From Cyathus striatus (Eukaryota > Basidiomycota > Agaricomycetes > Agaricales > Nidulariaceae): 64,000 bases of DNA. Position 1 is the stretch's first letter. Each line of letters opens with the position of its first letter. Positions 11,930 through 23,031 of the stretch are shown piece after piece. Made by a program: the position numbers and the translations under genes. The DNA lies in NCBI GenBank assembly GCA_025738555.1, contig JAOVFP010000004.1:5704001-5768000 (forward strand), given 5' to 3'. A model generated the notes under the pieces. That model made no database searches. It had not been told where the DNA came from and saw nothing but the letters and a program-made list of their open reading frames with translations.

Positions 11930-12335
11930 GTGTGATTGAGCATGTCATGCTCAAGGTATTTATTTTAGTTCTAAATGGCCCATTTGTGAGTCAAAAAGAG
12001 TGTAAATCAAATGTACATACTAGTGTTGTATGACTGTATCATATTGTGAATGTGAGTGAGGCTTTTATTCAAGATATGAAGTCAAATGTTGAAGAGTAAT
12101 ATTTATATTTCATGCTCAAGGTGTGAGTGTGGATTGAGTGTGCATGCACACCTCATGCTCAAGATTTTACTTCATGCACAGGGTCGAGATTTCACACTCA
12201 GGGTCAACATCTCACGCACAGGGTCCATACATTCACACACAGGGTCTGAGTTTTCATGCTCAAGGTCATCAACTCATGCTCAAGGTCTGTCAACTCACAC
12301 TCAAAGTTTTTACTTCACATTCACAAAAAAATTAT
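11930..12335. repeat. CATGCTCAAGGTC minisatellite
   Basis: Degenerate units of about 20-26 bp, TCATGCTCAAGGTC and CACACAGGGTC variants. They grade into the 71-bp array that follows and share the GCTCA/TGAGC motif with it. Confidence 0.75.
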
Positions 12336-12785
12336 ATGTTATTGAGCATGAGTGTAATATTTGTGAGTGTGAATAGGAATACCAATTAAACTCATGCTCA
12401 AGTTAAAGGACATTGAGTGTGAGTGTAATATTTGTGAGTGTGAATAGGAATGCTAATTACACTCATGCTCAAGTTAAAGGACATTGAGCATGAGTGTAAT
12501 ATTTGTGAGTATGAATAGAAATACCAATTATACTCATGCTCATGCTCAAGTTAAAGAATATTAATTGTGAGTGTAATATTTGTGAGCATGAATAGAAATA
12601 CTAATTACACTCACACTCAAGTTAAAAGATATTGAGTGTGAGTATAATATTTGTAATTGTGAATACAAATACCAATTACACCCACACTCACACTCAAGTT
12701 AAAGGACATTGAGTGTGAGTGCAATATTTGTGAGTGTGAATAGGAATACCAATCACACACATGCTCAAGTTAAAAGACAGAGTAC
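12336..12785. repeat. 71-bp tandem repeat
   Basis: About six copies of a unit running AAAGGACATTGAGTGTGAGT, then GTAATATTTGTGAGTGTGAAT, then AATTACACTCATGCTCAAGTT. Each unit is itself partly palindromic (GAGTGTGAGT against ACTCATGCTC). Confidence 0.85.
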
Positions 12786-13164
12786 TCATGTTCAAATAAA
12801 AATATGTGTGAACAAGAAATATCATTCAAAACGTAGATATAATTACAATGTCAGACCTACAGTAAAGTGTGTATGTGTCTACTGCAGTGCTTACTATGAG
12901 CAGTTCACACACCCACCTATACATGTGTACTTCACAAAAATACACTTAATTGTAGAATTTCCACATGCACTTCACCTAATTCCACATGAAGTACATGTGA
13001 ATTCCACTTCTTAAAAAATTTCATGCAGAAGGTGAATTTGGCTATGAAGAAAGTGAACTACACATGAAATTGTACATGTGGAATCCATGTGTACTTCACT
13101 CAAATCATTTAAAAATAATAGTATATTTAAAACTATTTAAGTACAACTAATATTTAATATCAGT

Positions 13165-13625
13165 CATGTGATATTGCGCTCCGCCTGCCTGCCCTGCCTG
13201 CTCATCACCCCCTGCCTGCTTGTCGTCATCAACACCTTCCCCCCCGCTATTGTTGCCTGCCTTCCCAACAGCACTTGTCATTGCCCGGCTGCTTCTGCTC
13301 CCCATGCGCATTATTCCCTCTCATTCCTGCCCTTCACGCACATTGTTCCCCCTGTTCCTACCTTCCATGCGCGTCATTCCCCCCCTATTCCTGCCCTTCA
13401 CATGTGTCGTTTACTGCTGTTTCTGCCCTCCACATGTGTCGTTTCCTACCTTCCATGCACATTGTTCCCCGCCATACCTGCCCTGCACGTCTATCATTCC
13501 CCCCCATTCTGACCCTCCACACTTGTCATTCCCCACCTTTCTCACCCTGCACGCATGTCATTTCCTGCTGTTCTCACCCTATGTGCTCATCACTGTTCTA
13601 CCCCTCCTACACTGTGTGCATGGCC
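13165..13625. repeat. CCTGCCCTTCACGTGTGTCATTCC minisatellite
   Basis: Pyrimidine-rich units of about 28-36 bp (CCTGCCCT, then a CACATGTGTCGTT-like block, then a C run). It is open in several frames because of composition, not coding. Confidence 0.75.
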
Positions 13626-13867
13626 CTCTTGCCTTTTTTGTACTGTCTTGCTTCAGGTGTACCCTCTTGATAGGGGACAGAGGTCGAGGGGAGTGGGGGA
13701 GAGGGAGAGAGAGAAGGGAGAATGGGAGAGTAGGAGAGGAAGGAAGAGTAGGGAGAGTGGGAGATGGTAGTTGGGAGTGAAGAAGCAGGGCAAGGAACGA
13801 TGAGCTGGCAACATGTTAGCAATATGCTGGAGGTCATTATGTAGCCTTTGCCTCAAAGATATTATAT

Positions 13868-13945
13868 GGCCAGTTGGCTTAACTGTTAATTTGACCCTTT
13901 TAGTGTGATTAGTAATCAAAGCTGTGATCAATGGTTCAATTCCCC
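13868..13945 (+). other. tRNA-like (SINE head) segment
   Basis: An A-box-like GTTGGCTTAACTG (about 13875) and a B-box-like GGTTCAATTCC (about 13928) lie about 45 bp apart. A related segment at 53030-53105 sits in the same place relative to homologous downstream DNA, supporting a shared tRNA-derived head. No foldable complete tRNA is seen. Confidence 0.35.
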
Positions 13946-14290
13946 TTCGTGCCGTTATGGTAAATCATTTATTTTTATTATAATAGTAACCGGTAAGTGT
14001 ATTACACATAAATTCAATGTGTACTGTACAAGTGTAACTAGTTCATGTGCACTCCTTGTGAATTTCACTTTGCAATTCCATGTGGAATTTCGATATTTCA
14101 CCCCTACATGTGCACTACATGTGTACTTCATGTGTACAAAAATCGCAAATTTGAATGGAAATTTGCTGATTTAAATACATTTGAGGTGGAGTGTAGTACA
14201 TATGAAGTACACATGAAGTACACATGACAAGGTGGAATTCACGTGGATTCCACATGTAACAGGGGGTGAGTGTAAAGTGCTCACTATGAG

Positions 14291-15190
14291 ATGCCTGACA
14301 GGCATACACTACCTATAGTCGTGGATTTTAGCTTTTCTATACATGTAATTAGTACTCATCAAACAGTAACAAACATGGGTTAGTTACAGAATTGGAGTGA
14401 GACCCAAGCTGCCAGTTAAAAGTACTAAGAAGTACACTTACCAAGGGTATGAATATGACAAAGCCTAAGGTAGTACTATGCACAGAAGAGACAGTAAAGC
14501 AATGGCACCAAACTCAGCAACTAAATGGATAACAGCCAGAACATGTCTAGTGATGCACAAAGGTCATGTGATCAAACATGATCATTACCCAAGAGAAGCA
14601 AGTGATGACGAAGCACCTTACTAGATGCCTTGGCAACCCCCGGAACCCTGAGCCAACTGACTGACTTCTCTCAGAGTAACCGGCAAAGTGATGTGTGTTT
14701 AATTAAAGTAATAAGCTCTGAGCCCTGATAGACCTTTGCACTATTCTTAGCACATCCGCATATAGCCAATCCTGTCCCAACTGAAGGAATGTGCACGGTG
14801 CCATATCCCCTGTTGTGCAACCTCCTATGACAGACACATGACCCTCTGTCCAGCATGCTCCATGAGCATATGGCTTTCCCTTGTCAGTGACGTAGTTTAT
14901 GAGCCCTAGTACCCTGAATGCACCTATCTAGCAGCTATGCAGTACCATCAGCCACCATATTTCCAGCAGTATATAAAGTAGATGAGTTTTGTCCTGTAGA
15001 CCCAAGCTATCCCCCACGCAGCTTCTGTTATAAAGTACCTTGACATAGTGTAGTGAATAAAAGTGAACTTTCCAAGATTATTGTTTAAGTGATTTGATTT
15101 GAGTCTAGTAAGAGAAACTGCAAACTCCTAGAGAATCACATGTTACATTGTACATAGCCAGAGACATTACATAACCACTACTTAGTCCTC
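14291..15190 (+). other. putative 5' LTR and leader of the older Gypsy element
   Basis: Directly upstream of the degenerate gag start at 15191. It has a TATA-like ATATAAAGTA (14971-14980), an AATAAAA polyadenylation-like signal (about 15056) and a leader without a reading frame. No partner LTR survives in the window and the boundaries cannot be fixed, so the assignment is positional. Confidence 0.35.
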
Positions 15191-15654
15191 ATGGCAGAAC
15201 AAGCAGTTCCCCAAGCAGCTGGAGAAGCAATAGCCAATCCACCCATGAGAAGAACCCTGATGCCAAAAGATATGCCAGATCCCTTTAGCAGAGATGCAAA
15301 TAAGTGGGACAGAAAGGCACTCAAGTTAGATTTTAGCTTTAAAGTCTACAGTCCTGTTTTGAGTGGTACATGTTTGAGGATGAAAACGAACGAATTTCAT
15401 ATGCACTACAAACTATCACTCACAGTCAGGTGCAGGATATTGTGTCACAGTTTGCGGAGACTCAAGGAGTTTTGTGGGAAGCATTTAAAAACCATGTCCT
15501 AAAGGAATATGATGAAGATGTGGATATAGGATGTGCTTCCCAACTGTCTAAAATAGTTAAAAAGCATGCGACGATTGACCCTCAGAACAAGAAAGAATGG
15601 AAAGCATTCAAAAGAGAGTTTGAAATGGTGGCAGCAATATGCATTGAGAATAAT
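15191..15654 (+). pseudogene. older Gypsy gag, segment 1
   Basis: Starts MAEQAVPQAAGEA and continues into a gag-like segment (DENERISYALQTITHSQV, then FETQ-like and FKNHVLKEYDEDVDIG) after a one-base frame change near 15365. It is cut at 15654 by the younger Gypsy element. The 5-bp duplication ATAAT (15650-15654 and 23797-23801) marks the site. The reading frame resumes at 23802 as segment 2. The family is recognised from the order of later parts (gag, aspartic protease, pre-RT linker). Confidence 0.75.
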
Positions 15655-16417
15655 TGTTATATCCATGTCCGGATACATCGTGCCGACGTTCCCACGTGAC
15701 CTTCTAACATACCCGGTCCGTTCCCGGAATGTACCCGCTTCGGGTTTACACTTCCCGACGTTCCCGCCCGGGAACGTACCCGGAACCCGTCGGGTTTTCT
15801 ATCGGGTATCCCGGATACGTACTTTCTCTTATGACGGCCTCACCGCGTCATCATTCTATTACTCCTCCCTTCCATTCCTACTTATACGTTTCATTATGGC
15901 CTTTGTAGATTAGTTCCTTATTCTTCATTCTGAGCGCGTCATTTGCGCCCCTACTCCGCTTTGCCAAGACTTCATTTCCTACTTACTCCTTTGACTTGTC
16001 CTTTGTATAATACTTCTACATTCGTATCTACAGGTTCCTACTTAGTATAAGTAGTCTTCCAGTTGTAATAGGTAGTCTTCAGTATTCGTATCAACTCTGT
16101 ACACTTTCTTCCTACTCTAAGTTCGAAACCCGCTCCGGGTTTTCCTTGGTTTCTCTCCCGCTACCTAGTGTAGTGGTGAAGCCTTCTCTTATACTCTAGA
16201 ACGTCTTCCTTTGTTACATATCATCTTACTCGAAATACGAACCATTCCCTGGGGATATCCAGGCGGCGCAGCACACAAGCTGAAGCCACGGTTCTTTCCG
16301 CACTCCCGCTCTACGTTTCCGCACCCGTACTTACTTCGGGTTTCCGTTATAGTTCTCCCACACCCTCCGGGTGTCTTCGCAACCACTTCTAAGCAGGAAG
16401 AGAATCGGTACGTAACA
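15655..16417 (+). repeat. 5' LTR of the chromovirus
   Basis: 763 bp, beginning TGTTATATCC and ending CGTAACA. It lacks one base at two places relative to the 3' LTR (GGGAACG against GGGAAGCG; CCTTGG against CCTTCGG). Reading frames within it occur identically in the other LTR and are not genes. Confidence 0.97.
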
Positions 16418-16454
16418 GTATACGAATACTGATACCTTGGATATCTCTTCTATC

Positions 16455-18050
16455 ATGGCTCCAACTGGGACTTCGGTTACTCGCACAGCGCATACCGCTA
16501 GTCATACCAATGCTGTGGGTGCTCGTGCCACCCGTGCAGCTACGAGGCAACAGCCTCCACGGAGTACTTCAGGTTCTCTACCTTCTACACCGTCTCGGGT
16601 TACACCCAGCCCAGCACCACCTCCTAGTGCTACTTTCCTGGGTCCACCCTCGACTTCCGCTCAGCTACTTTCTGTTCCTGCAGCCGGGAACCTCGGATCC
16701 GCTCAGGCTCCTCCGGATGGCACTCCACCGCCATACGGTACAGTCGCAGCAGACCGGGACACTCCCGAGGTCACGGCTCCGATGGTGGTACCATTGGACC
16801 GCCACCTCCACCTCCTTCTCAGCCCAATCCTCCGTCTCCACCATCCTCAGACTCAGGGGATGATGGTGATGAGGATGATGTCGACAATCCCAGGCGCACA
16901 CCTCTTGCGCGCCACTCCCGGGAAGACCGGCTTGCCGAAGCTCTTTTGAGAGTTGCGGAATCCGCCCGGGGTACATCGGGAACACGTCGGGAACGCAACG
17001 TTCAAAAGCCAGATACTTTTGACGGTTCCAGTGCTGAGAAGTTGGAGCAGTTCATTACTCAATGCCAAATTTACTTCCGGAATAATCCTTCCCAATACTC
17101 GGATGGACACTCCCAAGTCAACTTCGCTCTCGCATATCTTCGGGATACCGCGCTTCAGCTCGTTATGCCGACCCTCTCCAATCCCTATGCTGATGATGAG
17201 TTCCTTCACTCTTGGGAGGTTTTCATCGTCATGCTAGAGGATAACCGGGTTAGCGAACCCGGAAGGGGATGCCGAGAATGATCTGGATGTCCTCGTTATG
17301 AAGGATTCACAGAAACTGTCCAAGTATCTTGTACAGTTCAACAGGTTTGCACAGCGCACCGACTGGGATGATAAGTCCTTATGCCACCGACTCTATTCCG
17401 GGTTTCCGGGTCGCATTAAGGATGAGATCTCTCATGTTGGGAAACCTACCACAAAGCGGGATGATTAAGCTAGCTCAAGGGATCGATAGTCGGTACTGGG
17501 AACGCCAGTCCGAGCGTACACGGGAATCCCACCAGCCTCGGGGTCCGCGGGTTCCGGATAGCTCTGTTAGAGCTACTACAAACCGCCCCGCAGTCACCCC
17601 GGCGCCTTCCCGCCTCGTTTCGGGCCAATATGCACCCCGTCCGAGCTATCCCCACCGTGCTGGTAGTCACCCACCTCGTTCCTCGCAGCCTCCCCAACAG
17701 CGGAGGCCGGAATTGAATGACAAGGTTGGTCGAGATGGCAAACTTTTGCCACAAGAACGTCAGCGTCGCATGGACAACAATCTATGCTTGTTCTGCGGTA
17801 ATCCGGGGCATCGCGCCAAAGAATGTCCCCGCTCTGCCTCTTCCGCGGCTAGAGCCCGGGCATCCGGAATATCCGCTTCGGCTCCTACGTCGGCTTCTGC
17901 GGGTCCCTCGACCCGCAGGTCCGCGCCTCTTTCCAACCCGGCTTCGGGTTCGAAAAATAGGGAGCGGTCCTCTGGACACCACACAAGCCGAGGACCGCGT
18001 TGTTCCCCTTGTGCGCAGCCGATGCAGGTAAGACTCAACGCTTCCGCTCT
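16455..18050 (+). CDS. chromovirus Gag (frameshifted as read)
   Basis: Start ATG at 16455. The N-terminal 150 residues are Pro/Ser/Thr-rich and low in complexity. A capsid-like segment follows (PDTFDGSSAEKLEQFITQCQ at about 17010-17065, then DTALQLVMPTL), which matches the retrotransposon gag family of Ty3/Gypsy. A CX2CX4HX4C zinc knuckle is at 17785-17826 (CLFCGNPGHRAKEC). Three frame changes occur (near 16765, 17240 and 17455), each explicable by one base in a G or C run, with no nonsense codon in the inferred frame. Gag packages the RNA into cytoplasmic particles. Gag and protease are in one frame from 17463 on, so a Gag-Pol fusion is likely. Confidence 0.85.
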
Positions 18051-20030
18051 TTCCGACCCCAATGCCCTTCATATTCCACTTTGTAGTACCATCCATGCTC
18101 TCCCTACACCCTGTACAGTTTCATATAGCGCTCTAGTCGATTCGGGTTCTACCCATTGTTTTATGGATTCATCTTTCGTTCGGACACATGCTATTACTAC
18201 CTCACCTACTCCACCTATCGCTCTCAGACTTTTCGATGGCACCACCAATCATGTTATAACCGAGTTCGTTACACTGCCTGTACTATTCCCTACCGGTGAA
18301 TGTATTACAGTCGAACTCTATGTGACACCTCTTGATTCCGTGTGTTCTGCAGTCCTAGGATACAATTGGCTCACCCGCTTCAATCCGTTGATTGACTGGG
18401 TATCGGGCTCATTAACATTCCGGACTCCAGACACTTCCGAGCAACTTCCGCTCAAATCCGGGATCTCGGAACCAGGTTCCGCTTCCGAGGATCCATCTCC
18501 GGTCACCTCTGATGAGTCTCTGCCACCTCCTCCTAGCATTTCGCTAATAAATGGTGCCGCCTTCTCGCGTGCATGCCGTTTAGAGGGAGCACAGACTTTC
18601 CGTATCCAGCTTGGTGCTGTCGCTTCCGCCGCTGCCCTCAATCCAGAGGAAGCTCCGGATCTCTCTTCAATACCGTCTGAGTATCACGAGTTTGCTGATG
18701 TATTTAGCAAGTCCCGGGCAGATACACTTGCCCCTCACCGTCCCTACGACTTAAAGATCAACCTAGAAGAAGGTGCTTCACCTCCTGTAGGTCGGATCTA
18801 TTCCCTTTCCCAATCCGAGCTTTCCGCTCTTGGGAATTCATCGATGAACATATCCGGATCGGATTTATTCAACCTTCACGCTCTCCGCGGGGCTCCGTCC
18901 TTTTTGTCCGCAAGAAGGACGGATCGCTTCGGCTTTGTGTGGATTTCCGCGGGTTGAACGCTATTTCTAAAAAGGATCGTTATCCTTTGCCACTCATTTC
19001 AGATTTGCTCGACAGTCCCCGTCGCGCCCGTATCTACACCAAGATCGACCTGCGTCATGCGTACCACCTGGTCCGCATTGCTGAGGACGATGAATGGAAA
19101 ACCGCTTTCCGGACTCGCTATGGATCCTTTGAATGGCTAGTCATGCCCGGACTTTCCAATGCACCCGCGGGTTTCCAACGCTTCATGAACGATGTTTTCA
19201 AAGACCTTCTTGATGTGTGCGTCATAGTTTATTTGGATGACATCCTTATATACTCTGATAACCTTGCGCAACATCGCCAACATGTCAGGGAAGTTTTGCG
19301 TCGACTCCGGAAGCACGGGTTGTACGCGCGCGCGGATAAGTGTGAGTTCCACTCGGAATCCGTGGAATATCTCGGATATATACTATCGCCCAACGGTCTC
19401 ACCATGTCTCCAACAAAGGTGAAGACTATTCAAGAATGGCCGAACCAAGGAAAGTAAAAGACATTCAATCCTTCCTTGGGTTCGCTAATTTCTATCGGCG
19501 TTTTATATACAACTATTCCGACATAGTTGTTCCGCTCACCCGCCTTACCCGGAAGGGTAATCCGTGGAACTTCTCGGAAAAATGCCGTTCCGCTTTCACT
19601 GAACTTAAGGACGCTTTCACGTCGGCACCCATTCTTACCCATTGGGTTCCCGACAAGCAGCTCATCGTGGAAACCGACGCTTCGGATTACGCGTTGGCTG
19701 CTATCCTGTCTATAGTTTCCGATGATGGCGAGATTCACCCTATCGCTTTCCACTCACGAACCTTTACACCTCCCGAGTTAAACTACGACACCCACGACAA
19801 GGAATTGCTTGCTATCTTCGAAGCATTCCAAGTCTGGCGTCATTACCTGGAAGGTTCCGGTTCACCCATCGATGTCGTCACAGACCACAAGAACTTGGAA
19901 TACTTTTCCACAACCAAGATCTTGTCCCGGCGACAAGCCCGATGGTCCGAGTATCTTTCCCAGTTCAATCTAGTGATCCGCTTTCGACCCGGAAAACTCG
20001 GGGCGAAGCCGGATGCTCTGACTAGACGAT
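18051..20030 (+). CDS. chromovirus Pol: protease, reverse transcriptase, RNase H
   Basis: The aspartic protease has the active-site triplet in [11 protein letters not shown] (about 18130-18160). Reverse transcriptase follows, with [12 protein letters not shown] entry (about 18940), the [13 protein letters not shown] palm segment (about 19040) and the catalytic YLDD at 19230-19241. RNase H is marked by [11 protein letters not shown] (about 19669-19700), [12 protein letters not shown] and DHKNLEYF. Single-base frame changes lie near 18836 and 19440, each at a short C or G run. This part copies the RNA into DNA within the particle. It continues into integrase after a further one-base shift near 20043. 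Confidence 0.92.
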
Positions 20031-21646
20031 GGGACGTCTACCTAAAGAGGGGGATAGCGACTACGCTAAGGTCAATCCGCATAACTATCGTCCAGTGTTC
20101 ACCCAGGAACAGCTTATCACTTCTCTCCGAGCAACCTCACTTATTGTACCTGCTCTTCGCGCTAGTATCATCATGGACATTGAACAGTTACATACTGACA
20201 TATTATCAGCTCTCCCTAATGACCCGGTCGCAGTTATCCGAATGCGGACTCCCGAGAATCGTTGGACTGTAACCCCGGACGGTTTCCTCCGTCTAGATAA
20301 CCGGATCTATGTTCCGGACTCCGGAACCCTTCGGCTTCGGGTTTTACAGTACAAACACGACCACCCGCTTTCAGGACACCTTGGACAGAACAAGACCCTC
20401 GAGCTAATTCGACGCGAATATACTTGGCCGCTTATACGGACGTTTGTAAAGGACTATTGTAAGTCTTGTAATACTTGCATGCGTTCTAAACCACAGCGCC
20501 ACCGCCCGTACGGAACCCTGAAACAACTTCCGGTTCCCGGACGCCCATGGCATTCAATATCTATGGATTTCATAGATCAACTTCCAAAATCATCGGCTTC
20601 CAAGTATGATTCTATACTCGTTATCGTGGATCGTTTCTCCAAGCAGTCTATCTTCATTCCCACTCATACCACTTGCTCTTCTTCCGACCTTGCGCTTCTA
20701 TTTGTACTTCATGTCTTTTCCAAGTACGGAGTCCCGGAACACATCACTTCCGATCGTGGTTCCGAGTTTGTGTCACATTTCTTCCGCTCCTCGGTACGGC
20801 CCTCGACATCACTTTACATTTCACCTCGGGTTATCATCCCGAAGGCGACGGCCAAACGGAACGCACAAACCAAACTCTGGAACAATACCTTCGGGCCTAC
20901 TGCAACTACCAGCAGGATAACTGGTGTGATCTTTTACCTCTTGCTGAATTTGCTTACAATAATGCACCGAGCGCAACCACAGGAATTTCACCGTTCTACG
21001 CAAACAAGGGTTATCACCCGAACCTTGCGATACATCCGGAACGTGATCTCACTTCCGCTCGTGCACGGCACTTCGCAGTAAACCTCGAGGAACTTCACGA
21101 GATGCTTCGGACCGAAATACTCAGTGCGCAGAAACGTTATCAAGCACCCGCCGATGCGCGTCGCAAACCCGCACCCGCATTCCCTGTCGGGACAAAGGTA
21201 TACGTTAAAGCCGAGTACTTCCGGACAACCCGACCATCCGGAAACTTGCAGAAAAGTTCCTAGGACCTTTTGAAGTCATCGCACTTGCCGGATCGCATTC
21301 GCGTACCTTGCGCCTTCCAGAACAATTTCGTGCAGTCCACCCAGTATTCCATGTATCCATGCTTGAACCCAATACTGAAAATACTATCCCAGATCGCATT
21401 ATTCCTCCACCACCACCTGTCCAGGTTGATGGTGATATTGAATACGAGGTCTCGGAAATCTTGGACTCTAAACTGGATCGTCGTTTGCGTTGCAAACTGA
21501 GGTACTATGTACGCTGGCTAGGGTATGAAGGGACCGATGAAGAGTTTTCATGGCTTCCAGCCACGGAACTGGAACACGCTACGGATATCATTGAAGAGTT
21601 CCACTCCCGCTATCCGGATAAGCCCGGCCCTACTCCTATTTCTTAA
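20029..21646 (+). CDS. chromovirus integrase with C-terminal chromodomain
   Basis: An HHCC zinc-binding region (HDHPLSGHLG to CKSCNTC, about 20355-20480) precedes the catalytic core. The three acidic residues are the Asp of SMDFIDQLP (about 20570), the Asp of TSDRGSEF (about 20752) and the Glu of GQTERTNQ (20859-20861). A GPFEVIALAG-type GPF/Y module (about 21255) follows. The chromodomain (21437-21600) has YEVSEILD, YYVRWLGY and WLPATELEHA. It probably directs integration to modified chromatin, as known for chromoviruses. Single-base frame changes near 20790 and 21235 interrupt the frame. The stop codon is at 21644. Confidence 0.93.
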
Positions 21647-21769
21647 ATTTCACGTTACTTATTATCCGCTTGCAGTTTCACCTTATACAAAAACCAAAAA
21701 CAACGAATAACATCCAAAAAGCGAGATACAAGTACATTAATTCTTTGGTAACGTGTTACGACCATTTCC

Positions 21770-22891
21770 ATCACTCCCTCTGCGTCTGCGACTCGACCCG
21801 AGCTCCTACTTCACCTTCCGACGCAATCCCGGAACCCGTAACAACTTCCTCGTACGCATCCGGATCCCGGAGGCGTTCCGCGAGCAGGGTTTCGATGTTG
21901 GAAACATGGACGACGTGCTCGGATACTTCGGCAACTACTCGCGACAACTTACCAAGTTCGCCTACCACTTTGCGATTGGTATCCGCGAGGTTTCGAGTTG
22001 AGTGATCATCTCCTTTGCAAAGAGATGATAGTATCGTTCTGCAGCCGCATCGCGCTTAGGATGGATGTTGCGACATTCATGGAAGTGGACAAGGAGACCA
22101 GATTAGCAGAATCGTTTGCACTAGAGGATCGGAACGATGGACCCGCTACTGCGGATGAAGGACGGATAAACTCATCATCCGTGTCGTCGATCCGAGCCCG
22201 CTTCATGCTTTGACGAGACGACTGGCGAGATGGCGCAACGGATGGGGGACCCATGTGAGTATCCGAGTGTTCCGAAGGACCGGATGGAACGGGACTTGTT
22301 CCGGCTTTGTTCGGCCTCGAGTGCTAAGGGAACATTTTCCCTTAAGCACCCCGCAAGCAACGCAAGCACTACAGGGAGTTCCTATAAACTATACAGACCG
22401 ATAATCATGTTTTACTCACCTGTTTGACTCCCTCAAGCGATAACACTCAGTTCCCCGATCCTGACAGTTTATGCAAGGCACATCATGATAGTATCGTAGT
22501 TCCTTTGGCTCCCCAGAATCATCTGTACCCTTACCCTTACTATTTCCTATGTTTCCACCATTTTCCGCCTCATATCCAGAACCCGTCACGTCTCCCGACG
22601 CTTCCGACCCACTCCCGACACTCGTCTCCGTCGGATTTACGACCGCGGCGTAACCGCGTTTGTCGCCGTCCCGGAACGAACAGAGGGAAGCGTTGCCGGT
22701 GGAACAGCTACGTACGCGGCGTTCTCCCGCCTTGGAGCCGGATTTATAGGCCTCGGCTTTGGTCTCGGCTTTCCGGAACTACTCCGGGATGCTGGAGTCG
22801 AATTTTCTGACTGTTGGTTGGCCGCACGATAGGCTAGGAAAGCAGCATAATCTTCCGAAGAAATATTTGCTAGATTGACACTCTTATCCAT
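21770..22891 (-). CDS. antisense accessory gene with Zn2Cys6-spaced cluster
   Basis: Lies on the strand opposite gag-pol, between integrase and the 3' LTR. It starts MDKSVNLANISSEDYAAFLAY (ATG at 22889-22891), followed by a Ser/Pro/Arg-rich linker. A first half-cluster CINCQDRGTEC is at 22475-22443. A predicted 51-nt intron (22419-22369, GTGAGT to CTGTAG) joins in frame to CVACGVLKGKC (22364-22332). The spacing CX2CX6C, then CX2CX6C, equals the fungal Zn(II)2Cys6 pattern. A Ser-rich, basic segment follows (QSMKRARIDDTDDEF). The last part looks coiled-coil (STSMNVATSILSAMRLQND, then NLADTNRKVVGELGKLSRVV) and ends near 21770. Three one-base frame changes (about 22638, 22270 and 22010) are needed, as in gag-pol. 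The role is unknown. Nucleic acid binding or control of the element is inference. Confidence 0.6.
22369..22419 (-). other. predicted intron in the antisense gene
   Basis: 51 nt, GTGAGT donor and CTGTAG acceptor on the minus strand. Removing it joins the two halves of the cysteine cluster without a stop. Length matches other inferred introns in this window. Confidence 0.6.
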
Positions 22892-23017
22892 GATGGGGGT
22901 TAGAAAGGAATCAGATGCGCATATGTTCTCTTATTTGAACATCTACTGACCAATAGGATTTCTCGTATTATTTTTAGTTATATTTTCTCGCACACAGTAT
23001 GACCTCGTGGGCTCGGC

Positions 23018-23031
23018 CCAAAAGGGGATAC
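23018..23031 (+). promoter_or_regulatory. polypurine tract of the chromovirus
   Basis: AAAAGGGGA lies just before the 3' LTR start TGTTATATCC at 23032, the normal position for plus-strand DNA priming. Confidence 0.75.

Larger units (their letters stand above)
12901..14282. mobile_element. CACATG-rich foldback element F1
   Basis: Flanked by the 8-bp direct repeat ACTATGAG (12893-12900 and 14283-14290). The ends are imperfect inverted repeats: GAGCAGTTCACACACCCACC on the left (counting the overlapping GAG) and GAGCACTTTACACTCACCCC on the right. Both are followed by arms rich in ACATGTG, GTACTTCAC and GAATTCCAC. The same left end (CACACACCCACCTATACATG) opens the satellite element at 42884. The same right end (CAGGGGGTGAGC, AAAGTGCTC) occurs at 61570-61600. 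No transposase is present; an 8-bp duplication would suit hAT-like mobilisation. Inside are a GC-rich minisatellite and a tRNA-like segment. Confidence 0.6.

Noticed and set aside
16189..16432. Short proteins encoded in the LTR
   Set aside because: The same frames recur in the other LTR, and they overlap on opposite strands; expected by chance in GC-rich LTR DNA.
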